From: Clostridium culturomicium
Lineage (GTDB): Bacteria; Bacillota; Clostridia; Clostridiales; Clostridiaceae
Direction: 5' to 3'
Assembly (NCBI RefSeq): GCF_000821305.1
Contig: NZ_CCXK01000017.1
Span: 2,159 to 66,158 of the forward strand
DNA length: 64,000 nt
Position numbers and translations under genes: made by a program. Each line of letters starts with the position of its first letter. Position 1 is the stretch's first letter. This document shows, piece by piece, positions 54,080-63,288 of the stretch. The notes below the pieces were generated by a model. The model searched no databases, was not told the origin of the DNA, and saw only the letters and a list, made by a program, of their open reading frames with translations.

Positions 54080-54108
54080 TTGACACGATTATATGATGAG
54101 GTTAAAAT
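54080..54108 (+). promoter_or_regulatory. Promoter of the nucleoside-uptake (BMP/ABC) operon
   Basis: TTGACA at 54080-54085, a 17-base spacer, TAAAAT at 54103-54108. Operator-like palindromes lie on both sides. Confidence 0.7.
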
Positions 54109-54119
54109 CAAAATATAAG

Positions 54120-54159
54120 GTAAAACGTTTTACTTAATTGTTTAAAGTAATCGTTTTAC
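54120..54159. promoter_or_regulatory. Operator-like palindromes 2 and 3 upstream of BMP operon
   Basis: GTAAAACGTTTTAC (54120-54133) is a perfect 14-base palindrome and the core of operator 1; it sits at or just after the predicted start point. A degenerate third copy, GTAATCGTTTTAC, follows at about 54147-54159. Together with operator 1 the layout suggests repression with possible looping. No LacI-family gene is visible in this window. Confidence 0.65.
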
Positions 54160-54197
54160 AAATAAGTTTATTTAATTTATTGAAAGAGGGGAAAGTT

Positions 54198-55256
54198 ATG
54201 AAAAAGAGGTTACTTTGTATTGCTTTAGCCTGCTTAATGATATTTGGATTAGTTGGCTGTGGAAGCAAAAATGACTCAGGAGATTCTGGCAGTGGTGATT
54301 CTAAAATAAAGGTTGCCATAGTTTACACAGGAAACTTAGGGGACAAGTCTTATAATGACTCTTGTAACGAAGGTGCAATGAAAGCTAAAAAAGATTTTGG
54401 TGTTGAGATCAAAAATCTTGAAGGTACAACTGCTGAAGAATGGGAAGCTAACTTCCTATCAGTTTGTGAAGATGGATATGATTTAGTTATCTGTTCTTCT
54501 TCTAACTTAGAGGAATACTTAAAAGAGCACGCTGCAAATTATCCTGACACGAAGTTTGCGATTATAGATACAACTGTTGAAGGTGACAATATAGTATCTA
54601 TAAGCTTTGCTCAAAACCAAGGTTCATTTTTAGCTGGTGCAGCAGCAGCATTATTTACTACACATACCGAAATAGAAGGAATCAATGATAAAGAAATCAT
54701 TGGCTGGGTAGGTGGAATGGATATTCCAGTTCTACATGACTTCTTTACTGGATATGAGCAAGGTGCTAAATACATCAATCCAAACATAAAAGTATTACAA
54801 TCTTTCGCTGGAACTTGGAACGACCCATTAAAAGGAAAAGAGTTAGCATTAGCACAATATGAGCAAGGCGCTGATATTGTTATGAACGTAGCTTCTGGTA
54901 CTGGTCCTGGTATCCTTGAAGGAGCTAAAGAAGCTGGTAAATATGCTATCGGAGTTGACCTAAACCAAGATAACGATCAACCAGGCTCAGTTATAACTTC
55001 AATGATGAAGAGAGTTGATAACGCTTGTTACTTAGCAATTCAATCAGTGGTTGAAGGAACTTTTAAAGGTAACACAACTTCCTATTTAACTCTTACTGAT
55101 GGTGGAGTTAGTTTAACTGATTTCAGCGTATTCAAAGATGCTGTTGGAGACAAATTCCCACAAGACATCATGGATAAGTTAAAAGAAATCGAAGAGAAAA
55201 TTGTTAGCGGTGAAATCGTCGTAGAAAACTACCCTGGATTTGGCCAAAATAAATAA
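54198..55256 (+). CDS. BMP-family nucleoside-binding lipoprotein of an ABC importer
   Basis: 352 residues from ATG 54198 (GAGGGGAAAG upstream; the frame extends 20 codons further up without a site). A lipoprotein signal ends IFGLVGC with Cys21, followed by a Ser/Gly/Asp linker. The mature part is the Bmp/Med family: KVAIVYTGNLGDKSYNDSCNEGA, SISFAQNQGSFLAGAAAAL, IGWVGGMDIPVLHDFFTGYEQGAKYINP, IVMNVASGTGPGILEGAKEAGKYAIGVDLNQD and SVITSMMKRVDNACY. Related proteins bind purine nucleosides (PnrA, NupN). First gene of an operon including ATPase, two permeases and a nucleoside hydrolase. It is followed by a stable hairpin that would allow its excess production. Confidence 0.93.
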   Translation: MKKRLLCIALACLMIFGLVGCGSKNDSGDSGSGDSKIKVAIVYTGNLGDKSYNDSCNEGAMKAKKDFGVEIKNLEGTTAEEWEANFLSVCEDGYDLVICSSSNLEEYLKEHAANYPDTKFAIIDTTVEGDNIVSISFAQNQGSFLAGAAAALFTTHTEIEGINDKEIIGWVGGMDIPVLHDFFTGYEQGAKYINPNIKVLQSFAGTWNDPLKGKELALAQYEQGADIVMNVASGTGPGILEGAKEAGKYAIGVDLNQDNDQPGSVITSMMKRVDNACYLAIQSVVEGTFKGNTTSYLTLTDGGVSLTDFSVFKDAVGDKFPQDIMDKLKEIEEKIVSGEIVVENYPGFGQNK

Positions 55257-55327
55257 TTTTTTTAAGGCTAATCAAGCAAAATTATTGTCATAAGTTGTTT
55301 CAAAACCCTGTAAACAATATCAATACA

Positions 55328-55392
55328 AGAAAACCTCTTAATTCTTTAATAAGTATATAGATTTTTACTATAAAGAGTGTAAGAGGTTTTCT
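55328..55392 (+). terminator. Intercistronic hairpin between BMP and ATPase genes
   Basis: AGAAAACCTCTTA (55328-55340) and TAAGAGGTTTTCT (55380-55392) form 13 pairs around a 39-base loop, without a T tract. It is likely an attenuator or mRNA stabiliser giving more binding protein than ATPase. Confidence 0.55.
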
Positions 55393-55475
55393 ATTACCAA
55401 ATTTAAGTGAATCAATAATTATTGGAATTGAAAAAGTTATTAAAAGTGAACTTTTGAAGATAAGAAGGTGATAGT

Positions 55476-57011
55476 TTGAGTCAATATGTTATTGAAATGA
55501 AAAATATTAAAAAATCTTTCGGTGAAGTTAAAGCTGTTAAGGATGGAAACTTTAACTTAAGAAAGGGAGAGATTCACTCCCTTATTGGAGAAAATGGTGC
55601 TGGGAAATCAACCATGATGAAATTATTATATGGTATGTATGACATCGATGCTGGAGCAATAACAATTAATGATGAGATAGTAAGAAATTTAAATCCGAAG
55701 CTAGCAATTGAAAAGGGAATAGGAATGGTTCATCAGGAATTTATGCTAGTTGATGATTTAACCGTTTTGGAAAATATCATTCTTGGGTTTGAGCCACAAA
55801 GGGGATTAAAGATAGATTTTACTAAAGCAAAAGAAAATGTACAACAATATATCGATCAATATGGAATGGATATTCAATTGCATAAGAAAATCAATCAAAT
55901 TTCCGTTGGAGAGGCTCAAAGAGTTGAGATTATTAAGGTCTTAACTAGAGGAGCAAACATCATTATTCTTGACGAACCAACGGCAGTATTAACGCCACAG
56001 GAAGCAAAGAGCTTATTTAAGATTTTAGATAAATTAAGAGAAGATGGAAAGTCTATCGTATTTATCTCTCATAAGCTTGATGAGGTAATGGAGATTTCGG
56101 ATAGAATAAGCGTTATGAGACAAGGGGAATATATTGGCTCCGTTGATAAAAAGGATACCTCACCAAGGGAACTTGCAAAGATGATGATAGGGAGAGAGGT
56201 ATTCTTAAATATCAAGAAGAAGTACACAGAAACAGGAGAGGTTCTTTTAAAGGTTAATGACCTATGGACATCTGGGGAAAAGGAAATATCAAAAATAAGA
56301 GGTATATCCCTAGAAGTTAAAAGAGGAGAAATAGTTGGAGTTGCTGGGATTGATGGAAATGGACAGAGTGAGTTTATTGAGTCTCTTGTAGGTCTTAGAA
56401 AGGTTGAAAGAGGACAGGTACTTTTAGAAAATAAGGATATTACAAATTTAAATCCAAAGCAAGTTAGACAAGCTGGTGTTACATACATTCCTGAGGATAG
56501 AAATACAAGAGGATTAAATAGAGAACTTAGTATAGCAGAGAATTTAATTGCAACTAATGTGGATAGTAAATTTTCTAAAGGAGTAATACTTAACACCAAC
56601 AAAATGAAGGAGTATGCTGACAGACTGGCTGAAAAATTTGATATAAGGCCAAGAGATACAAAGATTGCTGCCAGTGCTTTATCAGGTGGAAATGCTCAAA
56701 AGATAGTCGTTGCTAGAGAGGTTGAAGATGGAGGAAAGCTTTTAATTGCATCACAGCCTACAAGGGGTGTAGATATTGGAGCAATAGAATCTATAAGAAG
56801 CATTATACAAGAGGTTAAAGCTAAGGGACTTGGAGTTCTTTTGATTTCTGCAGATTTAGAGGAAGTAATGTCTCTTTCAGATAGAATTGTTGTTATGCAC
56901 GAGGGAAAAATTACTGGGGAAATGAGTGCAGATGAAGCTAATGAAGAAAACCTAGGATTACTAATGATGGGTGGAAAAGAGCTAGGAGAGAAAGGAGAAG
57001 ATGTTCAATGA
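55476..57011 (+). CDS. Nucleoside ABC importer ATP-binding protein (tandem ATPase, NupO/RbsA-like)
   Basis: 511 residues with two ATPase halves, as in RbsA/NupO. Half one has GENGAGKSTMMKLLYGMYD (Walker A), ISVGEAQRVEIIKVLTRGANIIILDEPTAVLTPQE (signature and Walker B). Half two has VAGIDGNGQSEFIESLVGL (degenerate Walker A, Gly-Gln for Gly-Lys), YIPEDRNTRGL, and LSGGNAQKIVVAREVEDGGKLLIASQPTRGVDIGA. The loss of the Walker A Lys and the Q in place of the catalytic Glu in half two are usual for this subfamily. Starts at TTG 55476 with AGAAGGTGATAG upstream. Overlaps the first permease by four bases (ATGA). Confidence 0.93.
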   Translation: MSQYVIEMKNIKKSFGEVKAVKDGNFNLRKGEIHSLIGENGAGKSTMMKLLYGMYDIDAGAITINDEIVRNLNPKLAIEKGIGMVHQEFMLVDDLTVLENIILGFEPQRGLKIDFTKAKENVQQYIDQYGMDIQLHKKINQISVGEAQRVEIIKVLTRGANIIILDEPTAVLTPQEAKSLFKILDKLREDGKSIVFISHKLDEVMEISDRISVMRQGEYIGSVDKKDTSPRELAKMMIGREVFLNIKKKYTETGEVLLKVNDLWTSGEKEISKIRGISLEVKRGEIVGVAGIDGNGQSEFIESLVGLRKVERGQVLLENKDITNLNPKQVRQAGVTYIPEDRNTRGLNRELSIAENLIATNVDSKFSKGVILNTNKMKEYADRLAEKFDIRPRDTKIAASALSGGNAQKIVVAREVEDGGKLLIASQPTRGVDIGAIESIRSIIQEVKAKGLGVLLISADLEEVMSLSDRIVVMHEGKITGEMSADEANEENLGLLMMGGKELGEKGEDVQ

Positions 57012-58072
57012 ATTCAACCTTAAAAAGTGCTAGAAAAATTTTATTAACCATGTTACTGGCATTAGGTATTGGTGCTCTATTTATTCTTTTAATAGGGGAA
57101 AATCCAATTGAAGCATATGCAGCACTTCTAAGAGGAGCTTTTAAAGGAAAGCTGAAATTTGGAACTACCTTAGCCAGCTTTACTCCACTGCTATTAACCA
57201 CAATGGCCTTTGTAGTAGCATCTAAGGCTGGAGCATTCAACGTAGGGGTTGAGGGTGAAGTATTTTTAGGAGGAATTGCTGCTGCATATATTGGTATATA
57301 CTGGACCTTTCTTCCAAAGCCACTGTTACTTGTTGCCTGCTTTGTGGGAGCAATTGTGGTTGCAGCTGCATGGGCATTTATCCCTGCAATTTTAAAGGCT
57401 TATTACAATGTAAGTGAGGTTTGTGTAACTATTTTAATGAACAGTGTTGCACTTTATATTACCTCCTATCTTGTTAGTGGACCAATGAGTGCTGGGGTTG
57501 CCAATGCACAGTCACTGCCTGTAACTGTTAAGTTAACTCAGTTTATGAAACCAAGTAGTGTTAACATTGGTTTATTTATAGCAATTATAGTTACTATCGG
57601 TATGATCTGGATGATGAAAAAAACATCCTTTGGATATAAATTAAGAACTGTTGGAACAAATCCAAAGCATGCAGAGTATGTGGGAATCAATCCTAAAAAA
57701 GTATTTATAAAAAGTATGATGATTAGTGGAGCTCTTGGAGGGATAGCAGGCTGTATTGAGGTTTTAGGGGTGCATGGATTCTTCTTAAATAACTTTGCAG
57801 TTGGTCTTGGTACTAACGGAATGCTAGCTGCTCTTATTGCTAAGGGAAATCCAGTGTTCGCAGCAATTATGGCATTCTTCCTAGCTATATTAAAATCAGG
57901 AGCTATGGGAATGCAGCAAAGCACAGGTGTTCCAAAATCTATCGTTGATACAATAACTGCAGTATTTATTATCATTGCAACTATGGAACTTTTATTCCAA
58001 TTCACTGGCAAAGCAAAGAAGAAAAAAGCTGGTAAAGTTGACAAAGTAGAAAAAATAGAAAGTGAAGCTTAA
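57008..58072 (+). CDS. Nucleoside ABC importer permease 1 (NupP-like)
   Basis: 354 residues, about eight to ten membrane helices, the BPD_transp_2 family. Seen: ENPIEAYAALLRGAFKGKLKFGTTLASFTPLLLTTMAFVVASKAGAFNVGVEGEVFLGGIAAAYIG, YYNVSEVCVTILMNSVALYITSYL, YKLRTVGTNPKHAEYVGINPKKVFIKSMMISGALGGIAGCIEVLGVHG. The conserved GAFNVGVEGE and GTNPKHAEYVGIN segments mark the purine-nucleoside subgroup. The C-terminus is a Lys-rich tail. ATG 57008 overlaps the ATPase stop in ATGA. Confidence 0.93.
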   Translation: MNSTLKSARKILLTMLLALGIGALFILLIGENPIEAYAALLRGAFKGKLKFGTTLASFTPLLLTTMAFVVASKAGAFNVGVEGEVFLGGIAAAYIGIYWTFLPKPLLLVACFVGAIVVAAAWAFIPAILKAYYNVSEVCVTILMNSVALYITSYLVSGPMSAGVANAQSLPVTVKLTQFMKPSSVNIGLFIAIIVTIGMIWMMKKTSFGYKLRTVGTNPKHAEYVGINPKKVFIKSMMISGALGGIAGCIEVLGVHGFFLNNFAVGLGTNGMLAALIAKGNPVFAAIMAFFLAILKSGAMGMQQSTGVPKSIVDTITAVFIIIATMELLFQFTGKAKKKKAGKVDKVEKIESEA

Positions 58073-58086
58073 GGGGGAGTTAGCAT

Positions 58087-59040
58087 ATGGATTTTAGTAG
58101 TATTTTTAGTGTTTCGTTGATTTATGCTACCTTTCGTTCCGCCACACCGATTATATATGCTGCCTTATGTGCAGCAATAACTCAACAGGCTGATATTTTA
58201 AATATCGGAACAGAAGGAATTATGCTGACTGGTGCTTTTACAGGAGTTGCAGTTAGTTATCTTACAGGAAGTTGGGCTTTGGGTATCTTAGCTGCAATGC
58301 TGGCAGGGCTTTTCATGGCATGGATTATGGCTGTTGCTCACATAAAATATAAAGCAGAAATTTGTGCAATTGGTATGGGTATTAACATGTTTGCCCTTGC
58401 AATAACAAAATTTTTACTTAATAGTGTTTTAGGAAAAAGTGGTACTTTTACTGACCCTGCTATTAAAGCAATACCGAGGGTACATCTAGCATTTTTAGAT
58501 AATATTCCAATATTAAACGATATATTTAATAACTGGAGTATTACTGAATGGTTTGTAATAGTTTTAATTATCGTTATAACCTTTGTTTTCTATAAAACTA
58601 AATGGGGATTACATTTACGTGCAGTAGGTCAATTTCCAATGGCTGCTCAAACAGCAGGAATCAATGTTAATGGAATGAAATATCAAGCAATATTAATATC
58701 TGGTTTAATCGGAGGATTAGCTGGTGCTCACTTATCCCTTGGATATAGTAATCTGTTTACAGAGAATATGACAAATGCCCGTGGATTTATGGGAGTTGCG
58801 GCAATGTACTTTGGAGGTGCCCATCCAGTGCTAACAACTATAGGATGTTTAGTATTTGGATTAACTGACTCAATAGGGGCAAGATTACAAGCTTATGGAG
58901 TACCATCTCAGTTTGTATTATTAATGCCATACGTAGTTACTGTTGTAGTTCTTTCAATTTCTATGATTTCTAAGAAGTCAATGGAGAAAAGGCGCAAGAG
59001 CTCTTTAGTAGAAGCAAAGAATGTAAAAGTGGAGGTATAA
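58087..59040 (+). CDS. Nucleoside ABC importer permease 2 (NupQ-like)
   Basis: 317 residues, about eight to ten helices, BPD_transp_2 family. SATPIIYAALCAAITQQADILNIGTEGIMLTGAFTGVAV, EICAIGMGINMFALAITKFLL, and WGLHLRAVGQFPMAAQTAGINVNGMKYQAILISGLIGGLAGAHLSLGYSNLFTENMTNARGFMGVAAMYFG are the typical NupQ motifs. It forms the channel with the protein encoded just upstream. A ribosome binding site (AAGGGGGAG) precedes ATG 58087, 14 bases after the previous stop; the nucleoside hydrolase gene follows two bases after its stop. Confidence 0.93.
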   Translation: MDFSSIFSVSLIYATFRSATPIIYAALCAAITQQADILNIGTEGIMLTGAFTGVAVSYLTGSWALGILAAMLAGLFMAWIMAVAHIKYKAEICAIGMGINMFALAITKFLLNSVLGKSGTFTDPAIKAIPRVHLAFLDNIPILNDIFNNWSITEWFVIVLIIVITFVFYKTKWGLHLRAVGQFPMAAQTAGINVNGMKYQAILISGLIGGLAGAHLSLGYSNLFTENMTNARGFMGVAAMYFGGAHPVLTTIGCLVFGLTDSIGARLQAYGVPSQFVLLMPYVVTVVVLSISMISKKSMEKRRKSSLVEAKNVKVEV

Positions 59041-59042
59041 CA

Positions 59043-59978
59043 ATGGAGAAAAGAAAAATAATTTTAGATTGTGATCCAGGACATGATGATGCCATAGCAA
59101 TTATGCTGGCAGGAAAAAGTCCATATATTGATTTATTAGGAATTACAGTGGTGGCTGGAAATCAGACCATTGAAAAAACTGTAAGAAATGCTCTAAATGT
59201 TTGTCAGCACTTGAACATTGACGTACCAGTTCATGGCGGTTGTGGACAACCAATGATTAGACATAGACAAATGATTGCAGATGATATTCACGGAAAAACA
59301 GGCTTAGATGGTCCAATATTTGAGGAGCTTACAAGAAGAGCTGAGGATAAGCATGGAGTTAATTACATCATTGATACCTTAATGGAATCAGATGGTGACA
59401 TTACTGTAGTTACAACTGGTCCAATGACAAATCTTGCCATGGCAATGAGAATGGAGCCAAGAATTATACCTAAAATTCAGGAAATTGTTTTAATGGGTGG
59501 TTCCATGGGACTAGGGAATGTTACACCTGCTGCAGAGTTTAACATAATAGCAGATGCTGATGCAGCTTTTGTATGCTTTACCAGCGGGAGACCAATAACT
59601 ATGATGGGTTTAGATGTAACTAGAAAAGTTTTATGTGTTCCTCAAGTAGTTGAACGAATGGATAAAATAAAAAATAAAGCTTCTCAATTATTTGTAGATT
59701 TAATGAGACATTTCAATAAAAGTCAAAAAGAAGTCTTTGGATGGGAAGGCGGTCCGCTTCATGATCCAGTAACCATTGCATACCTTATAGATCCATCAGT
59801 GGTAACTTTAAAGGCAATGAATACTGAAATTGATATAAGAAGCACATCAAGCTATGGAAGAACTAACTGCGAATTCTTTAATTACAACAAGAAGGAAGCT
59901 AATAGCAATGTAGCTGTGGATATAGATGTAGAGAAGTTTTGGGATATCATAGAACAAGGAATTCGTAATTACCAATAA
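59043..59978 (+). CDS. Inosine/uridine-preferring nucleoside hydrolase
   Basis: 311 residues. The calcium-binding Asp cluster DCDPGHDDAIAIMLA (about 9-23) is canonical. VTTGPMTNLAMAM, IVLMGGSMGLGNVTPAAEFNIIADADAA and the GGPLHDPVTIAYLIDPS segment, with the catalytic-site His/Asp, complete the family pattern. It splits ribonucleosides into base and ribose in the cytoplasm, directly downstream of the nucleoside importer. The ribokinase-like gene at 63289 could use the ribose. TGGAGG before ATG 59043 is inside the end of the permease gene. Confidence 0.95.
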   Translation: MEKRKIILDCDPGHDDAIAIMLAGKSPYIDLLGITVVAGNQTIEKTVRNALNVCQHLNIDVPVHGGCGQPMIRHRQMIADDIHGKTGLDGPIFEELTRRAEDKHGVNYIIDTLMESDGDITVVTTGPMTNLAMAMRMEPRIIPKIQEIVLMGGSMGLGNVTPAAEFNIIADADAAFVCFTSGRPITMMGLDVTRKVLCVPQVVERMDKIKNKASQLFVDLMRHFNKSQKEVFGWEGGPLHDPVTIAYLIDPSVVTLKAMNTEIDIRSTSSYGRTNCEFFNYNKKEANSNVAVDIDVEKFWDIIEQGIRNYQ

Positions 59979-60014
59979 TCATAGATAATTAATATGAGTT
60001 TTGAGGTAGATGAA

Positions 60015-61289
60015 ATGAAGGAAAATATATTAAGGGAAACCTTAGAAAAAAATAAAGAAGAATATATTAAATATTTAAGTGACTTAATTGCTATTGATAC
60101 TCAAGTAATTGGACATGGAATTGGCGGTGGCCTTGAGAAAAAGGGACAAGAATACATGAAGGAACTTTTTCAATCACTTGGAGCAGATGAAATAACTGAA
60201 GATCCAATGAAGGAAGAAGTAATTGAGGACTCTTTGGAAAAACATCATGAGGGAAATAGGGGACACAATTATGAGGGGAGATTCAATTTATATGGTCACT
60301 TTAAAGGTAAAAGCAGAAAAACCCTTATGTTTAACGGACATATAGATACCATGCCACCTGGGGAATTATCTCAGTGGAATACTGAGCCTCACACTCCAGT
60401 TATCATTGAAAACAAGCTTTATGGTTTGGGAGCAGCAGATATGAAGAGTGGATTAATGGCAGCAACCTTGGCTGTGAAGCTTATAAAGGATGCTGGAATG
60501 GAACTTCCAGTTGAGGTTATAATCAGCTCCGTTTGTGATGAAGAAGGTGGTGGAAATGGTTCAATCCTTGCAGCCATGAATGGCTTAAAGGCTGATGGTG
60601 TTGTGGTTTGTGAGCCTACTAATGATGAGCTTATCTTAGCGCATATGGGATTTGTATTTTTCAAGGTGGATATTAAAGGAAAGGCAAATCACTCAGGTGG
60701 AAAATGGCTTGGAGTCAGCGCCATTGACAAAGCAATTAAGATAATTAATGAATTAAATGAAGTTGAGCACAGATGGCTTCTTACTTATAAGCATCCACTT
60801 CTGCCAGCACCAAACTTAAATGTGGGTGTGATAAATGGAGGTACTGCAGGTTCTACAGTGCCAGGTGAATGTAGTTTTTCAACTTGTATCCACTATCTTC
60901 CACAGGTAATGACCATGGAACAGGTAATTAGTGAATTTGAAGGAGCAGTGAACAGAATTGCAGATAGTGATTTATGGCTTAAAGAACACAGACCTTCAAT
61001 TACCATGTATCAAAGTGGTGGAGCCTTTGAAATGGAAGAAAACCATGACTTTGTGAATACCTTTAAGAAGTCCTATGAAGCGGTTAATAATAAAGCTGTT
61101 AAGGTGGTTGGGTCTCCAGCAGGTTGTGACTCGAGAATTTGGAAGAACATGGCTGGATGTCCAACAATACAGTTTGGACCAGGCGACTTAGAACAGTGTC
61201 ATTCAGTTAATGAATATGTTTCTATAGACCAATACTTGAATGCGATTTTGATTTATGCACAGATGATTATGAATTGGAATCAACAATAA
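60015..61289 (+). CDS. M20-family hydrolase (ArgE/DapE/deacetylase type), first of two
   Basis: About 424 residues. Metal motifs: FNGHIDTMPPGELSQW (His, Asp), GLGAADMKSGLMAATLAVKL, SSVCDEEGGGNGS (catalytic and metal Glu pair) and a C-terminal QFGPGDLEQCHSVNEYVSI with the last metal His. The dimerization/lid domain lies between FFKVDIKGKANHSGG and the GGTAGSTVPGECSFSTCI strand. I choose ATG 60015, which has GAGGT seven bases upstream; ATG 59994 has no site. Families in this group cleave N-acyl amino acids, succinyl-diaminopimelate or carbamoyl-amino acids. The position after the nucleoside hydrolase suggests an amide from base breakdown, but that is speculative. Confidence 0.88.
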   Translation: MKENILRETLEKNKEEYIKYLSDLIAIDTQVIGHGIGGGLEKKGQEYMKELFQSLGADEITEDPMKEEVIEDSLEKHHEGNRGHNYEGRFNLYGHFKGKSRKTLMFNGHIDTMPPGELSQWNTEPHTPVIIENKLYGLGAADMKSGLMAATLAVKLIKDAGMELPVEVIISSVCDEEGGGNGSILAAMNGLKADGVVVCEPTNDELILAHMGFVFFKVDIKGKANHSGGKWLGVSAIDKAIKIINELNEVEHRWLLTYKHPLLPAPNLNVGVINGGTAGSTVPGECSFSTCIHYLPQVMTMEQVISEFEGAVNRIADSDLWLKEHRPSITMYQSGGAFEMEENHDFVNTFKKSYEAVNNKAVKVVGSPAGCDSRIWKNMAGCPTIQFGPGDLEQCHSVNEYVSIDQYLNAILIYAQMIMNWNQQ

Positions 61290-61314
61290 TTAAAGAGTTT
61301 TAGGAGGAATAATT

Positions 61315-62061
61315 ATGAGCAAAAAGATATTATTAGCAGGGGAATCGTGGATGAGTTATACAACTCACGTTAAAGGATTTGATAGTTTTTACACATCAGT
61401 TTATGAAACAGGAGAAAAGTGGCTTAAAGCTGCTTTAGAGGAAGCAGGATATGAAGTTGACTTTCTTCCAAATCATATAGCACCAGAAAAGTTTCCATTC
61501 ACAATGGAAGAGTTAAAAGAGTATGACTGTGTTATTCTTTCAGATATTGGAGCGAACACAATATTATTACCAGTACCTACTTTCACAAAAAGTATAAAAA
61601 TGCCAAATAGGTGTAACTTAATCCGTGATTATGTTTTAGATGGCGGTGGTCTTGTAATGGTTGGGGGATACCTAACTTTCTCAGGAGTTGATGCAAAGGG
61701 AAAATGGCATGATACAGCAGTTCAAGAAGTTCTTCCAGTTGAAGTTTTAACTGTAGATGACAGAATGGAACACTGCGAAGGAGTTCTTCCTGTAACAGTT
61801 GCAAATCATGAAGCTATTGAGGGAATTCCAACACAGTGGCCCAATGTATTAGGTTATAATAAAACAATTGCTAAACCAGAAGCAGAGGTTGCAGTAACTG
61901 TTGAGGGAGATCCATTCATTGCCTTTGGTAAATATGGCAGCGGAAGAAGTGCGGTATTTACCTCTGACTGTGCTCCTCATTGGGCACCACCAGAATTCTG
62001 TAACTGGGAATACTACAATAAGTTATGGCAGGGTATTGTTAACTGGGTTATTAATAAGTAA
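61315..62061 (+). CDS. GATase1-like (ThuA/DUF1355-type) protein
   Basis: 248 residues, a class I glutamine-amidotransferase-like fold (PF07090 type). ILLAGESWMSYTTHVKGFDSF at the start, YDCVILSDIGANTILLP, LDGGGLVMVGGYLTFSG and the C-terminal GKYGSGRSAVFTSDCAPHWAPPEFCNWEYYNKLWQGIVNWVIN are typical. The nucleophilic Cys of true amidotransferases is not at the usual place (the loop reads MVGGYLTF), so a catalytic role is doubtful. AGGAGG precedes ATG 61315. Co-transcribed with the flanking M20 genes (25- and 14-base gaps). Function unknown. Confidence 0.85.
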   Translation: MSKKILLAGESWMSYTTHVKGFDSFYTSVYETGEKWLKAALEEAGYEVDFLPNHIAPEKFPFTMEELKEYDCVILSDIGANTILLPVPTFTKSIKMPNRCNLIRDYVLDGGGLVMVGGYLTFSGVDAKGKWHDTAVQEVLPVEVLTVDDRMEHCEGVLPVTVANHEAIEGIPTQWPNVLGYNKTIAKPEAEVAVTVEGDPFIAFGKYGSGRSAVFTSDCAPHWAPPEFCNWEYYNKLWQGIVNWVINK

Positions 62062-62075
62062 TTTAGGAAGGTTAG

Positions 62076-63233
62076 ATGACTAGGATGATGGATATTATAA
62101 AAAAACAAGAAGCCTTAGATATTCTCCTAAAGGTTTTATCAATTCCAAGTGTCAATAGAAAAGACAACGAGGGCATCATTGCTCAGTTCATCTGTGATTA
62201 TTTAAATAGAAATGACGTTGAAGCAGAGGTTCAGTGCATAGATGAGACACATTCTAATGTTATTGCCAAGGTTCAAGGTCAGGAAGAAGATAGATGTATT
62301 ATATGGAACGGTCACTTAGATACCGTTCCATATGGTAATCTTCAGGAGTGGTTAACTAATCCAGAGTTACCTGTGGAAATTGATAACAGAGTATATGGAC
62401 GTGGAGCAAGTGATATGAAGAGTGGTCTTGCAGCCATGGTATATGCATTATGTCAGTTGAAGAAAAGAACGGAAAAGCCACAAAAAACAATATACTTTAT
62501 TGGAACCTGTGATGAGGAAAAGGGTGGTTTAGGTGCTGAGGGTATATTAAAAAAATATGATTTTATTAAAAGAGGACAACTTTTATTGATAGGGGAACCT
62601 ACTGGCTGTAATCTAGGGGTTGCTCAAAAGGGATGCATATGGATTGAACTTCACATAGAAGGTAAAACAAGCCATGGAGCTTATCCAAAAGAAGGGCTTA
62701 ATGCAGTTGAATCAGGATTTCAGATAATAAGTGAATTAAAGGAATATATTAGTTCTTTTAATCATGAAATTCTTGGGGAATCAACAATGCAGATTACTGG
62801 CATTGACGGTGGAGTGGCAAATAACATGACACCAGATAAGTGTAAATTTATTTTGGATATAAGAGTAGTGCCACAGCTAAGCTTATCAATGATAGAAGAA
62901 AAATTATTATATATTGTTGAAAAGTTTAATAAAGGAAGAGAAATGAAGCTTCAATATAGCAGTAAGGTTTTAAATTCCAGAATTGCAATTGAAATTTCTA
63001 AAGATAATCTATGGTTGAAAAGATTCGAAGAGAATTTACTTAATAGTGGCGATAAACCAAAGTATATTGGAATTAATTATTTTACAGATGGATCAATTTT
63101 AGCGAGACAAGATAAGGATTTACCAGTGCTTTTATTTGGAGCTGGTGAACCTAGCGAGGCACATAAGCCTAATGAATGGGTAGATATGGAAAAGTATTAT
63201 AAATCAATTGATACTTTATTAAATATATTTTAA
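62076..63233 (+). CDS. M20-family hydrolase (ArgE/DapE type), second of two
   Basis: 385 residues. WNGHLDTVPYGNLQEW, RGASDMKSGLAAMVYAL, GTCDEEKGGLGAEGIL and a C-terminal LPVLLFGAGEPSEAHKPNEWVDM, with the final metal His, are the M20 metal and catalytic motifs. The lid domain starts at WIELHIEGKTSHGAYPKEG. It is only distantly similar to the M20 protein at 60015, so they probably act on different substrates or successive steps. AGGAAGG precedes the ATG at 62076; ATG codons 9 and 12 bases further in are alternatives. Same operon as the preceding genes by spacing. Confidence 0.88.
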   Translation: MTRMMDIIKKQEALDILLKVLSIPSVNRKDNEGIIAQFICDYLNRNDVEAEVQCIDETHSNVIAKVQGQEEDRCIIWNGHLDTVPYGNLQEWLTNPELPVEIDNRVYGRGASDMKSGLAAMVYALCQLKKRTEKPQKTIYFIGTCDEEKGGLGAEGILKKYDFIKRGQLLLIGEPTGCNLGVAQKGCIWIELHIEGKTSHGAYPKEGLNAVESGFQIISELKEYISSFNHEILGESTMQITGIDGGVANNMTPDKCKFILDIRVVPQLSLSMIEEKLLYIVEKFNKGREMKLQYSSKVLNSRIAIEISKDNLWLKRFEENLLNSGDKPKYIGINYFTDGSILARQDKDLPVLLFGAGEPSEAHKPNEWVDMEKYYKSIDTLLNIF

Positions 63234-63288
63234 GATGCAGAAAATCATTTGTGATAATTGCAGATGAGGATACACAGAGGTGATAGGA

